DNA from: Paenibacillus oryzisoli
GTDB taxonomy: Bacteria; Bacillota; Bacilli; Paenibacillales; NBRC-103111
Direction: 5' to 3'
NCBI RefSeq assembly: GCF_001653565.1
Contig: NZ_LYPB01000084.1
Location: 45,880-109,879, forward strand
Length of the DNA stretch: 64,000 bases
Positions 36,419-44,682 of the stretch are shown here, in pieces. Each line of letters opens with the position of its first letter. Position 1 is the stretch's first letter. The notes under the pieces are model-generated. The model searched no databases. It had not been told where the DNA came from and saw only the letters and a list, made by a program, of their open reading frames with translations. The position numbers were made by a program, and so were the translations under genes.

Positions 36419-36511
36419 ATGACAATCACATTCGGCTTTCACCACACTACTTCTATCCGGGACGCTATCTCTGAGATCGTCTGGTATCTAAGAAAGAAAC
36501 GTAGAATTTAA
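36419..36511 (+). CDS. Possible small protein, 30 residues
   Basis: ATG at 36419 follows GGGAGG with ten bases between, and the frame of 30 codons ends in TAA at 36511. The peptide begins MTITFGFHHTTS and ends in the basic IVWYLRKKRRI, so the tail could contact membrane or nucleic acid. A strong bidirectional terminator follows 35 bp later. I recognise no family and see no clear promoter. It is the only plus-strand gene candidate between about 13 and 58 kb. Confidence 0.45.
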   Translation: MTITFGFHHTTSIRDAISEIVWYLRKKRRI

Positions 36512-36545
36512 TCCAATCACCATGCCCTAAGAAACATAGAAGAAG

Positions 36546-36591
36546 AACAAAGCCTATGGCTTTCCGTTATCGGAGAGACATAGGCTTTGTT
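36546..36591. terminator. Bidirectional terminator before the SDR gene end
   Basis: Outer stem AACAAAGCCTATG / CATAGGCTTTGTT (13 bp) and inner stem CTTTCCG / CGGAGAG around TTAT. It serves the small plus-strand frame and the SDR gene (stop at 36633) on the minus strand. Confidence 0.85.
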
Positions 36592-36632
36592 GCATTCGAG
36601 CTTATTTGTATTTTGAGAACTTATATGAACTT

Positions 36633-37415
36633 CTATAAGGCTGCGCCTTTTCCACCATCAATATTCACAGAGGTCCCGGTTACATAGGAAGCCGCATCAG
36701 ATGCCAAAAAGGTAATCACATTCGCAGCTTCCTCCGCACTCCCAATACGGCCTAATGGAATATCATGTCGCGGATCACTTGCGAACTCATCCCACGTGAG
36801 GTCAGGTGCAACTTTTTTCCACACTTTCTCGATCTGGTCACTGCGAATAGTTCCAATACATACGGTGTTGACCCGAATCTGTGCAGAGCCCAAATCTTTG
36901 CTCATCGCATTCGTTAACGCCAATCCAGCCGCTCTGCTAACCGATGTCGGGAGCGATGAAGCTGAAGGTGTTTTGGCTGCTGAAGTTGTAATATGTATGA
37001 TTGATCCGCCACCTGCTTCTCGCATATGGGGAATCGCAAATTGCGAGCAATGGATCGCCCCGAATAATTTTAATTCTAAATCTTGACGCCACACAGCCGA
37101 ACCTACCTGTTCAAATGGTGCTGCAGCAGAAGTCCCTGCATTATTCACAAGAATATGTAATCCGCCAAAATGCTGAACTGTCTCTTCAATTGCTCGCTGA
37201 CAATCGGCCTCTGATGTCACATCTGCCACAATTGTTAAAACTTCGCCTTCAGTTAGATTAGCAATTTGAATCGCAGCTTCCTGAAGCTGCTCTGGATTTC
37301 GCGCAAGTATAGCCACTTTCGCCCCTTCGCGGGACAGCGAAATAGCAGTAGCTAATCCAATCCCTTTGCTTCCACCTGTAATTAATGCTACCTTATTTTG
37401 CAAGCCCAAGTGCAT
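36633..37415 (-). CDS. SDR family NAD(P)-dependent oxidoreductase
   Basis: 260 residues from the ATG at 37415 (AAAGGAAG upstream; the open frame to 37529 lacks support). The Rossmann motif is GGSKGIGLATA, and the NNAG motif is LVNNAGTS. The catalytic Ser is in IIHITTSA, but the usual YxxxK is replaced: after TSAAKTPSASSLPTS comes VSRAAGLALTNAMS, so the Tyr and Lys of the active site are not at their standard place. A typical end is SYVTGTSVNIDGG. The missing Tyr suggests altered chemistry or a loss of function. It may act on a sugar acid or small alcohol; the neighbouring Gfo/Idh gene is upstream on the same strand, separated by a terminator. Confidence 0.8.
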   Translation of the reverse strand: MHLGLQNKVALITGGSKGIGLATAISLSREGAKVAILARNPEQLQEAAIQIANLTEGEVLTIVADVTSEADCQRAIEETVQHFGGLHILVNNAGTSAAAPFEQVGSAVWRQDLELKLFGAIHCSQFAIPHMREAGGGSIIHITTSAAKTPSASSLPTSVSRAAGLALTNAMSKDLGSAQIRVNTVCIGTIRSDQIEKVWKKVAPDLTWDEFASDPRHDIPLGRIGSAEEAANVITFLASDAASYVTGTSVNIDGGKGAAL

Positions 37416-37521
37416 ATGGTCCGCTTCCTTTCTCTCAATACCAGATTTATGGCAACCTACTAATAAGCATACGCCAACTACACCCCTATTTTCAAATTCC
37501 ATCTGAAACAAACGCAAAGAA

Positions 37522-37554
37522 AAAACCACGAGGACTTAACATCCTCATGGTTTT
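37522..37554 (-). terminator. Terminator of the Gfo/Idh/MocA gene at 37567
   Basis: Arms AAAACCACGAGGA and TCCTCATGGTTTT with one mismatch and a 7-nt loop, 12 bp past the stop. The T-rich arm tail is on both strands. Confidence 0.85.
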
Positions 37555-37566
37555 CCTTGGCCGTTG

Positions 37567-38652
37567 CTATTGGTTTAAATAAACAGCTTGGCCCGTGCGA
37601 GCGGACTCATAGATGGCTTCAAGAATTTGCGATACAACATATGCTTGCTCAGGTGTTACTACCGGATCAATGTCTTGGTCAATCGCATTGATCCAAGTGC
37701 GCATTTCTACGTCAGCAGCACTTTCGCTTTTACCGTCGTAGAATGCAACTCCGCCTGCATTCAAATCAACCTCGGTTGTGTATAGACGACTGTGCTTCTC
37801 ACCATTGATGCGAAGGCCGCCTTTCATATCCGCTCCACCTTCTGTACCACTGAGCGAGCACTTCGCTTCGTCGACTTCAAGCGTGTTTAAAGCCCAGCTG
37901 GATTCAAGAATAATGGTTGCGCCATTCTCCATAACGATCATCCCGAATGCGGAATCCTCAACAGTAAATTTACTTGGATCCCATGGTCCCCATGCGTTAG
38001 CTGCGTTCTCTTTTTGGGACAATTGGTGATAAGACGTACCTAATACGACTTTCGGCTTATAGTTGTCCATCATCCAAAGTGTAAGATCTAAGGCATGCGT
38101 ACCGATATCGATTAACGGACCGCCACCTTGCTTCTCTTCATCAAGGAAAACACCCCATGTAGGTACCGCACGACGACGAATAGCATGTGCTTTAGCAAAA
38201 TAAATGTGACCAAGCTCCCCATCTTCACACACATTTTTCAAATGTTGACTATCCGGACGGAAACGGTTGTTGTAACCAATCGTCAATTTTTTGCCAGTGC
38301 GTTTCGCTGTTTCAACCATGCGTTTCGCATCTTCAGCTGTTTTCGCCATCGGTTTCTCACACATAACATGCTTGCCAGCTTCAAGAGCAGCAATTGAAAT
38401 TTCCGCATGTGAAATATTCGGTGTTAGTACATGCACGATATCAATCGTAGCATCTTGTAGAACTTCTTTATAATCTTCGCAAACTAGCGCGCCTTCAATC
38501 CCATATTTCGCTGCAGCAGTCGCAGCACTCTCTTGAATAATGTCACAAAATGCGACCAATTCAACATTGGATAACTTACTCAAACTAGGTAAATGCTTAC
38601 CATTCGCAATTCCACCGCAACCAATAATACCAATTCGATACTTACGTGACAT
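37567..38652 (-). CDS. Gfo/Idh/MocA family oxidoreductase
   Basis: NAD(P)-dependent sugar or cyclitol dehydrogenase, 361 residues from the ATG at 38652 (GGAGGT upstream). The Rossmann start is RIGIIGCGGIANGKHLPSL. The catalytic Lys sits in the family motif GKHVMCEKPMAKT (EKP), and the substrate-side GGGPLIDIGTHALDLTLW carries the usual D and H. The C-terminal alpha/beta domain gives full length. It is monocistronic, with its own terminator, and a cre-like site lies about 76 bp upstream. Substrate unknown. Confidence 0.88.
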   Translation of the reverse strand: MSRKYRIGIIGCGGIANGKHLPSLSKLSNVELVAFCDIIQESAATAAAKYGIEGALVCEDYKEVLQDATIDIVHVLTPNISHAEISIAALEAGKHVMCEKPMAKTAEDAKRMVETAKRTGKKLTIGYNNRFRPDSQHLKNVCEDGELGHIYFAKAHAIRRRAVPTWGVFLDEEKQGGGPLIDIGTHALDLTLWMMDNYKPKVVLGTSYHQLSQKENAANAWGPWDPSKFTVEDSAFGMIVMENGATIILESSWALNTLEVDEAKCSLSGTEGGADMKGGLRINGEKHSRLYTTEVDLNAGGVAFYDGKSESAADVEMRTWINAIDQDIDPVVTPEQAYVVSQILEAIYESARTGQAVYLNQ

Positions 38653-38727
38653 GTGAAGACCTCCAGTAGGTTTTTGCCTTGCAACACACATATATGATAT
38701 CTAGACAACTCTAATAAATGTAGCACA

Positions 38728-38741
38728 TGAAAACGCTTATT
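38728..38741. promoter_or_regulatory. cre-like site before the Gfo/Idh gene
   Basis: TGAAAACGCTTATT matches 13 of 14 positions of the cre consensus TGWAARCGYTWNCW, and lies about 76 bp upstream of the ATG. This suggests catabolite control of the Gfo/Idh gene. Confidence 0.5.
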
Positions 38742-38789
38742 TTTAGTCTAACTTTCGGACAATCAGACTCAGAAATTACGACACGACAA

Positions 38790-38819
38790 AAAACCAGGAG
38801 AAGATGTCTCCTGGCTTTT
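38790..38819 (-). terminator. Terminator of the hypothetical gene at 38832
   Basis: Stem CCAGGAGA (38794-38801) with TCTCCTGG (38807-38814), a 5-nt loop, and seven T downstream on the minus strand. It is 12 bp past the stop. Confidence 0.9.
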
Positions 38820-38831
38820 ACTTAGACTTAC

Positions 38832-39497
38832 TTAGCTGCTACCTACCCTTTTCTGAGCATCCTCCAAATAACTGCGATATAGGGGTTCATTCGGCTGTTC
38901 CTGCGTTAAATTCTCATAGTAGCGAGCGACTTTTTGAAAATAATAAGCATGTACGTCACTGGTCGGCACTAGCCGGAAGGGATCCCAGCGAAACGTTTCT
39001 ACACGATACGCTTGACCTTGCTCCTGCGTCCATAAGGCGATTTCGCAAAGGCCATCCTGCCCATTCCGCGTCGGCATATCTTCGATTTCCAAATGTGAAT
39101 AGGTCGTACCAGGTGGAATTACACGTTGAAATCCATTCTGTGTCCATTGAATAATATCCAACTCTGCGATAGGTTCCTCTGCCCGCTCCCAACCGATTAA
39201 GACATCCCAGCCTTCTTTGCGAGAAATAGGGGCTGCAGCAAAATCTTTAACCGCTAGATTCCTGCCTGTGGATGCCGACCCGATCGGAAACCAATTGCCA
39301 GAGTACTCTTTCAAGGAAAACAAATATTGATGGTCCAAATATCTATATAGAGCTGTGATTTCTGGAAACCCATCACCATCCACATCGGCGTAAAGAATTG
39401 CCGCGGGATCTCCCTCCTGCTTCAGCACGACAATCTCTGCCTCCTCAGGTATGCAACTGCGGACGACGGAAAGAAAATCAATTGAAGACAAGCTCAT
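38832..39497 (-). CDS. Hypothetical protein with a VCBS-like Asp-rich repeat motif
   Basis: 221 residues from the ATG at 39497 (AGAGGG upstream). I recognise no named family. Near residue 35 there is DVDGDGFPEITALYRY, the calcium-loop and strand pattern of FG-GAP/VCBS-type beta-propeller blades, and YRVETFRWDPFRLVPTSD near 165 looks like a later blade. No signal peptide. The rest is beta-rich, with a helical Tyr-rich C-terminus (VARYYENLTQE). It has its own terminator and lies 75 bp downstream of glpX. A binding or structural role is a guess. Confidence 0.55.
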   Translation of the reverse strand: MSLSSIDFLSVVRSCIPEEAEIVVLKQEGDPAAILYADVDGDGFPEITALYRYLDHQYLFSLKEYSGNWFPIGSASTGRNLAVKDFAAAPISRKEGWDVLIGWERAEEPIAELDIIQWTQNGFQRVIPPGTTYSHLEIEDMPTRNGQDGLCEIALWTQEQGQAYRVETFRWDPFRLVPTSDVHAYYFQKVARYYENLTQEQPNEPLYRSYLEDAQKRVGSS

Positions 39498-39572
39498 GTT
39501 ATCCCTCTTTTCACATCTTCTCATCTCAAGTATATGCGGCGGGGAACTTGGCACATGTCTAGCATGATTAGG

Positions 39573-40538
39573 TTAGGCGCTTCCGCGTTGCTCCTCATGC
39601 AACTGATGAAGGCATTGGATAAAACGCACAGTCTGTGTCTGTGCTCTCATCACAACCGAGTGCGTCTGTGCACGACCGCCCCAGCCATATTTAACACCAT
39701 TTAAGAAATCGCCTGATGTGACCCCTGTAGCCGCGAAAATAATATCTGAATCGCCAACTAGGTCCCGCATGCCTAAGACTTTCAATGGATCCGTAATCCC
39801 CATGGCTAGACACCGAAGATGCTCTTCTTCATTCTCGGGTAGCAAACGCCCTTGTAGTTCGCCTCCCATACAACGCAATGCTGCTGCTGCAAGAACTCCT
39901 TCAGGAGCTCCCCCTGAGCCTACATGGAGATCAATCCCCGTTTCTGGGAATGCCACCGCCATTGCACCGGCCACATCGCCGTCACTGAGTAAATATATTT
40001 TGACCCCGAGTCTTCGCAAAATCATTATGTGTTCGGCATGTCTGTTGCGATCTAAGATGGAAACGGTCAATTCTGAGATTTCCTTATGTAGAATGCTTGC
40101 CGCTTTCCGAATGGTCAGCTCAAGCGGATCTTCCAGACTCAGTTTGCCAGCCAATCGTGGTCCGACAGCCAGCTTAGCCATATACATATCAGGGGCATGG
40201 AGGAGATTACCTTTTTCCGCGATAGCCACAACAGATAGGGCATTATTCCGTCCGCTTGCAACAATATCCGTTCCCTCTAAGGGATCAACGGCTACATCAA
40301 ATTCAGGTCCAACGCCACTCCCTACCTCTTCACCAATGTAAAGCATAGGCGCTTCGTCCATTTCACCTTCACCGATGACGACAGTCCCCCGGAAAGGAAC
40401 AGCACCAAAATATTCCCGCATCGCAGAAGTAGCTGCTCCATCCGCATCATGTTTATTCCCTTTCCCTGTCCAACTGGATGATGCAATGGCTGCCGCCTCC
40501 GTTACCCGTACGATTTCCAACGATAAGTCTCTGTGCAT
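39573..40538 (-). CDS. glpX: Fructose-1,6-bisphosphatase class II
   Basis: Hydrolyses fructose-1,6-bisphosphate to fructose-6-phosphate in gluconeogenesis. 321 residues from the ATG at 40538 (GAGGG upstream). The metal-site motifs are all visible: KHDADGAATSAMR, VVIGEGEMDEAPMLYIGE and VDPLEGTDIV. GlpX-specific later motifs are DRNRHAEHI and GSGGAPEGVLAAAAL. Third gene after ccpN and the PPDK regulatory protein on the same strand, so the cluster groups gluconeogenic control with a gluconeogenic enzyme. Confidence 0.95.
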   Translation of the reverse strand: MHRDLSLEIVRVTEAAAIASSSWTGKGNKHDADGAATSAMREYFGAVPFRGTVVIGEGEMDEAPMLYIGEEVGSGVGPEFDVAVDPLEGTDIVASGRNNALSVVAIAEKGNLLHAPDMYMAKLAVGPRLAGKLSLEDPLELTIRKAASILHKEISELTVSILDRNRHAEHIMILRRLGVKIYLLSDGDVAGAMAVAFPETGIDLHVGSGGAPEGVLAAAALRCMGGELQGRLLPENEEEHLRCLAMGITDPLKVLGMRDLVGDSDIIFAATGVTSGDFLNGVKYGWGGRAQTHSVVMRAQTQTVRFIQCLHQLHEEQRGSA

Positions 40539-40585
40539 AAGCGATCCCACCCTCTCGAAATTGGTTTGATTCGTTGACTGATGCG

Positions 40586-41389
40586 TTATGATCTTTCCGC
40601 CAAAATTAAGCCCGCTGTTTCCTCAATTGCTTTCTCACTCACATCAATAATCGAACAACCCAACTCACGATACAATTTCATGGCAAAAGCTACTTCTTCC
40701 TCTATGCGCTCTTTCGTCGCGTATTTAGCCCCGAAAGGGAGGCCAACGGCTTTCAATCGTTCTGTACGTATCCCAATCAGCTTATCCACACTCATCGTCA
40801 GCCCGACAAGCTTCTTCGGGTCAAGCTCAAATAATAGACTAGGCGGCTTAACCTCTGGAACTAACGGATAGTTCGATACCTTAAATCCCTTATGCGCCAG
40901 GTAAATACTAAGGGGTGTTTTGGAAGTTCGTGACGGTCCCAATAAGACGATATGTGCCTGTTTCATCATGCTTGGATCTTTGCCATCATCGCTATTGACT
41001 GTAAATTCCACTGCTTCCACCCGTTGATAATACTGTTCATCTAATTGATAAAGCAGCCCGACTTTCCGCTTCGGCGAATCCTTAAACGTGTCGATAAAGG
41101 CTTGCATCATCGGTCCCATGATATCAATGGCATTCACATTCAAACGAATGGCTTCTTGCCGCATCATTTCTCTTAGTTCAGGCAATACAAGTGTGTATGC
41201 GATAAATCCATTCAGTCGTGAGGCTTCTTCCACAATCGCTCGCACTTCATCTTCGGTTCGAATGGAACCATATCGCTTGACGGCAACCTGACTTGCATTA
41301 AATTGCCGAATCGTTGCTTGAACAACCGTATTTGCTGTTTCTCCTACCGAATCCGAACATACGAAAATGGTATGCAGCTTCTCTCCCAT
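40586..41389 (-). CDS. yqfL: Pyruvate phosphate dikinase / PEP synthase regulatory protein (DUF299)
   Basis: Bifunctional ADP-dependent kinase and Pi-dependent phosphorylase that switches PPDK or PEP synthase off and on through a threonine near its catalytic His. 267 residues. The phosphate loop is GPSRTSKTPLS, and the N-terminus has the usual FVCSDSVGETANTVV. The C-terminal IDVSEKAIEETAGLIL is conserved. The ATG follows GGGGG. It lies 16 bp after ccpN, the same order as ccpN-yqfL in B. subtilis, where the second gene affects CcpN action. Confidence 0.92.
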   Translation of the reverse strand: MGEKLHTIFVCSDSVGETANTVVQATIRQFNASQVAVKRYGSIRTEDEVRAIVEEASRLNGFIAYTLVLPELREMMRQEAIRLNVNAIDIMGPMMQAFIDTFKDSPKRKVGLLYQLDEQYYQRVEAVEFTVNSDDGKDPSMMKQAHIVLLGPSRTSKTPLSIYLAHKGFKVSNYPLVPEVKPPSLLFELDPKKLVGLTMSVDKLIGIRTERLKAVGLPFGAKYATKERIEEEVAFAMKLYRELGCSIIDVSEKAIEETAGLILAERS

Positions 41390-41405
41390 GTAAATTCCCC
41401 CTGAT

Positions 41406-42038
41406 TTACGTACCTAGCGCTACATCCAGCAGCAATTTGGTCATTGTTGTTTTCGTAATTCGGCCAAGCACTTCCAGCCCTTCCCGGCCTTCCATCGCCT
41501 TAACGACAGGCAAGCTGTCTACTTCATGCTGAATCATTTTCCGGGCTGCTTCTAGCACACTATCCTCAGGCTTGACCGTAATAATGTTGGGTTGCCTGGT
41601 CATGACCAGCGAAACTGGCATAGCCGTTGCCGTTGCATGTCCTAAGGTGACCTTCAGCAAATCCTTTCGAGAAACGACGCCAGCTAGCGCATCTTCCTGA
41701 TTAACAATCATCAAACTTCCCACATTTTCGAGAAAAAGGGCAACAACCGCATCACTTACCGTTACCGTTTCACGAAGCAATACAGGAATGCCCATCACGT
41801 CTTTCACCTTCAAGGATTCAATCAACTTGCTGGGTGCATGTGCGTCTTGCACTGCTGTTCCGAGAAAATAGCCAACCTTTGGCTTGGCATCTATATGCCG
41901 TAACATCACTAATACCGCTAAATCCGACCGAATCGTCGGTCGACTAACTCCCAGCAGCTCTGCAATGCGTTCCCCAGCAATCGGCGCATATTTGCCGACG
42001 AGATCAATAATTTCTATTTGGCGAGCCGTAAGTTCAAT
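41406..42038 (-). CDS. ccpN: CcpN-type HTH-CBS regulator with a non-canonical start (AUU)
   Basis: Repressor of gluconeogenic genes (gapB and pckA in B. subtilis). The usual starts only allow a 167-residue frame from 41909. That would delete the N-terminal DNA-binding domain. Reading upstream in the same frame gives a full HTH (ELTARQIEIIDLVGKYA, then GERIAELLGVSRPTIRSDL), and AGGAGG lies eight bases before an ATT codon at 42038 (ATC at 42041 also possible). The result is 210 residues, close to the ~212 of CcpN. Two CBS domains follow, with GSLMIVNQEDALAGVVSRKD and DSLPVV...GRITKTTMTKLL. First gene of the operon with yqfL and glpX. Confidence 0.85.
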   Translation of the reverse strand: MELTARQIEIIDLVGKYAPIAGERIAELLGVSRPTIRSDLAVLVMLRHIDAKPKVGYFLGTAVQDAHAPSKLIESLKVKDVMGIPVLLRETVTVSDAVVALFLENVGSLMIVNQEDALAGVVSRKDLLKVTLGHATATAMPVSLVMTRQPNIITVKPEDSVLEAARKMIQHEVDSLPVVKAMEGREGLEVLGRITKTTMTKLLLDVALGT

Positions 42039-42188
42039 GATGTATCCCTCCTAATGCTACTTAACAATGCTATATAGTGTGTTCTATTTGTTATATATTG
42101 TACATTATATAACATTTATTCGAAATATAAAGATGTTTATTGCCTATAAAAGAAATATTTATCAGTTCACTAAGCTGAATACAGTGAA

Positions 42189-42230
42189 AAACCCTTACCA
42201 CCAACTCTTTGAGAGGAATGGTAAGGGTTT
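42189..42230 (-). terminator. Terminator-like hairpin upstream of ccpN
   Basis: Stem AAACCCTTACC / GGTAAGGGTTT (11 bp), with a T-run (TTTTT) on the minus strand. The nearest minus-strand gene end is at 42629, so it would stop long read-through from the chromate-transporter fragment and DMT gene before ccpN. Confidence 0.7.
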
Positions 42231-42404
42231 GATGATAGCGACTGAATGATTGGATCGGGCCAGGCCAGGTTGGGGAATTGGCTAGCTGGTGGCGTGGCGG
42301 GTTCTGGCTGCGGCTAAGTCAATGGAATTTCTTGGACTTGAGTGAGCTATGGCAAGTGGGTAGACGGACAACTTCTGCTACCCTTACATAAACCATTTAC
42401 CTGT

Positions 42405-42586
42405 AAAATATACAGCTAATCCAGAAGAAATCCGTCAAATATTCCTCTTTAATGGAAAATATACAGTTAATTTCCCTAAAAACACTCAATCCCGGAAAAA
42501 TACCCAAAACTAGCTACATGAAATCCATCTAATTTCCTTTTTATCGATAAATCTAAGAATTTAACTACAGAAAATCCATCTATTCA
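42405..42586. repeat. Two pairs of related segments, 51-bp spacing
   Basis: AAAATATACAGCTAAT (42405) recurs as AAAATATACAGTTAAT (42456): 15 of 16 identical and 51 bp apart. CTACATGAAATCCATCTA (42514) recurs as CTACAGAAAATCCATCTA (42565), again 51 bp apart. The second is also the locus of a 16-mer shared with 16036-16051. The two pairs themselves are only weakly alike. Confidence 0.75.
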
Positions 42587-42628
42587 GTTACGGCGGGCGC
42601 TTTTCTCTCTCCACGGTACTCCAGCATT

Positions 42629-42925
42629 TCACAAGAAAAATACAATGCCCATCACGCCGGCGCCTACAATAACCCCAATAGGATGCAGCTTATATGTGAC
42701 GATTGCCACAAAAGCGCCGGCAGCAATGAGCAGTGTGGCAATTTGTTTCCACGTGACCCCCACTTCTACAGTTCCAAAGGTAGATTGGCCGAAATGCAGC
42801 GCTGCATAAATAATAAAACCAGTCACAACAGGCTTGATGCCGTAAAAGGACGATGTAAACCATGGATTGGCGTGCCAACGAAATAGGAAAACAGCCATGC
42901 TATATTCAGGTAGCGTTTGATTCAT
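42629..42925 (-). pseudogene. Chromate transporter (CHR) fragment, C-terminal half only
   Basis: 98 residues matching the C-terminal half of a CHR-type chromate transporter: HANPWFTSSFYGIKPVVTGFIIY, then three further hydrophobic stretches. The N-terminal part with the FGGG-type motif is missing, and half-size CHR proteins are about 170-190 residues, so this is truncated. Its ATG overlaps the TGA of the upstream DMT gene in an ATGA arrangement, so it could be translated, but a working chromate pump is unlikely. It may be a deletion remnant. Confidence 0.6.
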
Positions 42926-43836
42926 TTAGATAAAATGAGGCGCACTTGCTTCTTCATTGCCCGATTCGTCAAATACACTCCTAACACGATGGAGAATGCG
43001 CCCAGAAGATGATAGAACTGCAAGGATTCCCCTGTAAATGTGGTTGCGAAGATCGCACTAAACAATGGGATGAAGTTGAGGAATCCTGCACACCGCTGCG
43101 GACCGGCAAGCTCAATGGCTTTATTCCAACTCAGGAAAGCTACGATGGATGCAAAGATACCTACATATAGCAACCCACTAACTAAGGCAGGACTCCAAGA
43201 TACATCAGGTGCTTGAATGATCCACTCGATCGAAGAACTGGGTATCAACACCACAAGCGCAACGGTAACTTGCACCAGCAGAAATGGACTTGCCGGAAAG
43301 CGACCAGCCATTTTCTTCATGCCCACTGAATATAAAGCCCAACATAAGATGGCAATCAGCATGAACATATCGCCTCGATTAACGGATAACCGAAGGAGGG
43401 CAGGCAAATCCCCTTGACTTATAATCCAACATACACCTAGGATCGATACGCCTATTCCAGGAAGTGCCCACCAGGCAAGTCTTTCCTTCATGACTGCCCA
43501 AGTGATGAGAATAACGAATATCGGTGTCGCCGAATTCATTAAGGAGGCATTGATGGACCCCGTGTATTGGACAGCGACATACGTGAGTGAATTAAATCCC
43601 GCTACCCCAGTCAGGGAGAGGAATATCACCATTTTCCAATTTGCAAGGTATTCATGTTTCAGTTTCCAAGCAGCTTTGCCATACAGGGGTAGTAAGCACA
43701 AGAATGCTATACCCCAGCGCACAGTTGCGAGTGTAACAGGAGGAATATGTAGAACAAGTGACTTACCCGCCACAAAGTTTCCTCCCCAAATACAAGTTGC
43801 TAAGATTAACAAAAGGTACGGGGATCGTTTCAACAT
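42922..43836 (-). CDS. EamA/DMT family transporter
   Basis: 304 residues, about ten membrane helices as two EamA repeats. The first has CIWGGNFVAGKSL near the start and WAVMKERLAWWALPGIGVS. The second has FAILCWALYSVGMKK and TFTGESLQFYHLLGAFSIVLG. The ATG follows AAGGAG. Different in sequence from the EamA protein at 5783-6649. It ends overlapping the chromate-transporter fragment. Substrate unknown; possibly an exporter of amino acids or metabolites. Confidence 0.85.
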   Translation of the reverse strand: MLKRSPYLLLILATCIWGGNFVAGKSLVLHIPPVTLATVRWGIAFLCLLPLYGKAAWKLKHEYLANWKMVIFLSLTGVAGFNSLTYVAVQYTGSINASLMNSATPIFVILITWAVMKERLAWWALPGIGVSILGVCWIISQGDLPALLRLSVNRGDMFMLIAILCWALYSVGMKKMAGRFPASPFLLVQVTVALVVLIPSSSIEWIIQAPDVSWSPALVSGLLYVGIFASIVAFLSWNKAIELAGPQRCAGFLNFIPLFSAIFATTFTGESLQFYHLLGAFSIVLGVYLTNRAMKKQVRLILSK

Positions 43837-43960
43837 GGAAAATAGTATCTCCTTATCGTTGTCATTATGTATTAATACGAGAACGCCATGTACAAATTAT
43901 AAGTTAAACGCAAACAAAAGTCTCCGATTCTCTCGGAGACTCAGGTGAACGATCACATGT

Positions 43961-44482
43961 TTAACTATCGTCCTCTAGAAATTGAACCTCACAGTAGCAG
44001 CCAAGCGGGATCATTTCGCGCAAGAAGCGCAGCAGAATCTCCTTCTCATGCTCCCCCATACGTTTAAGCGCATCAAAATCAAAATGGATCATGCTATGAA
44101 TGACGTCATAATGTTTAAATCGCAAACGTCCATAAGGAAATTGCCGATTGATCGCGGCTAGAATACCATATTGATTTAAGTTAGAGCGCAACGCCGTTTG
44201 CGTAATATCCACAGGCACTTCTTGCAACAGCGGCACGTTATCCGCACGAACTGCACAATAAGCCTTAACTTGAAAAACCACGTATGGGTACAAGTAAGCG
44301 TTTGCATATTTTTCCACATTGAGCGCATCCTGTTTCGATAGTTGCAGATCCTCATTCCATGCATAAATCGTTGCCCTATATTTATCAGACGTGTGAATTC
44401 GGATGTACCTTAAATGGGGAAAGCGAGTTTTCACTAGCTGTTCCGATAATAGCCGTGTTCCCACCAAGATCACCTCTTTCAT
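43961..44482 (-). CDS. Hypothetical protein, about 173 residues
   Basis: I recognise no family. The open frame starts at 44587, but its first 35 residues are Cys/His-rich noise without a ribosome site. The start is either ATG 44482 or a TTG/GTG at 44467/44464 just behind AAAGAGGTG. The body is compact alpha/beta with LRYIRIHTSDKYRATIYAWN, then a helix (DALNVEKYANAYLYP) and a C-terminal helix (DALKRMGEHEKEILLRFLREM). No signal or membrane segment. Flanked by the DMT gene and the second importer. Confidence 0.55.
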   Translation of the reverse strand: MKEVILVGTRLLSEQLVKTRFPHLRYIRIHTSDKYRATIYAWNEDLQLSKQDALNVEKYANAYLYPYVVFQVKAYCAVRADNVPLLQEVPVDITQTALRSNLNQYGILAAINRQFPYGRLRFKHYDVIHSMIHFDFDALKRMGEHEKEILLRFLREMIPLGCYCEVQFLEDDS

Positions 44483-44628
44483 TCTTGCTACTGTATGATT
44501 AGTATATGCATGTAAACAAAAACAGCTATCCTTTTGCTGTGAAAAAGGTGTGCAAAGGCAGCTTACTTTGTCTTCATGTTTACTCATCTATATTCGAAAG
44601 CTTGGCCTAATATGATGAAGCGACATAA

Positions 44629-44667
44629 AAGCCGTCCCTTGGGGTCAAATGACCCAAAGAACGGCTT
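44629..44667 (-). terminator. Terminator of the second sugar importer operon
   Basis: Outer stem AAGCCGT / ACGGCTT and inner stem TTGGGGTCA / TGACCCAA, then TTTTATG on the minus strand, 16 bp past the binding-protein stop. Confidence 0.85.
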
Positions 44668-44682
44668 CTTGTCTACTACGCG

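Larger units (their letters stand above)
42039..42628. other. 590-bp intergenic region: terminator hairpin and 51-bp-period repeats
   Basis: No gene is supported here. It contains the promoter side of ccpN (AT-rich, 42039-42180), a terminator-like hairpin (42189-42230), a stretch rich in GGC/TGG (42250-42350), and the 51-bp-period repeats at 42405-42586. Confidence 0.6.

Noticed and set aside
39718..40341. 207-codon plus-strand frame opposite glpX
   Set aside because: Shadow of glpX, which has all its motifs; Ser/Pro/Arg-biased composition typical of antisense frames.
42067..42249. 60-codon plus-strand frame upstream of ccpN
   Set aside because: It spans a terminator hairpin and has no ribosome site.
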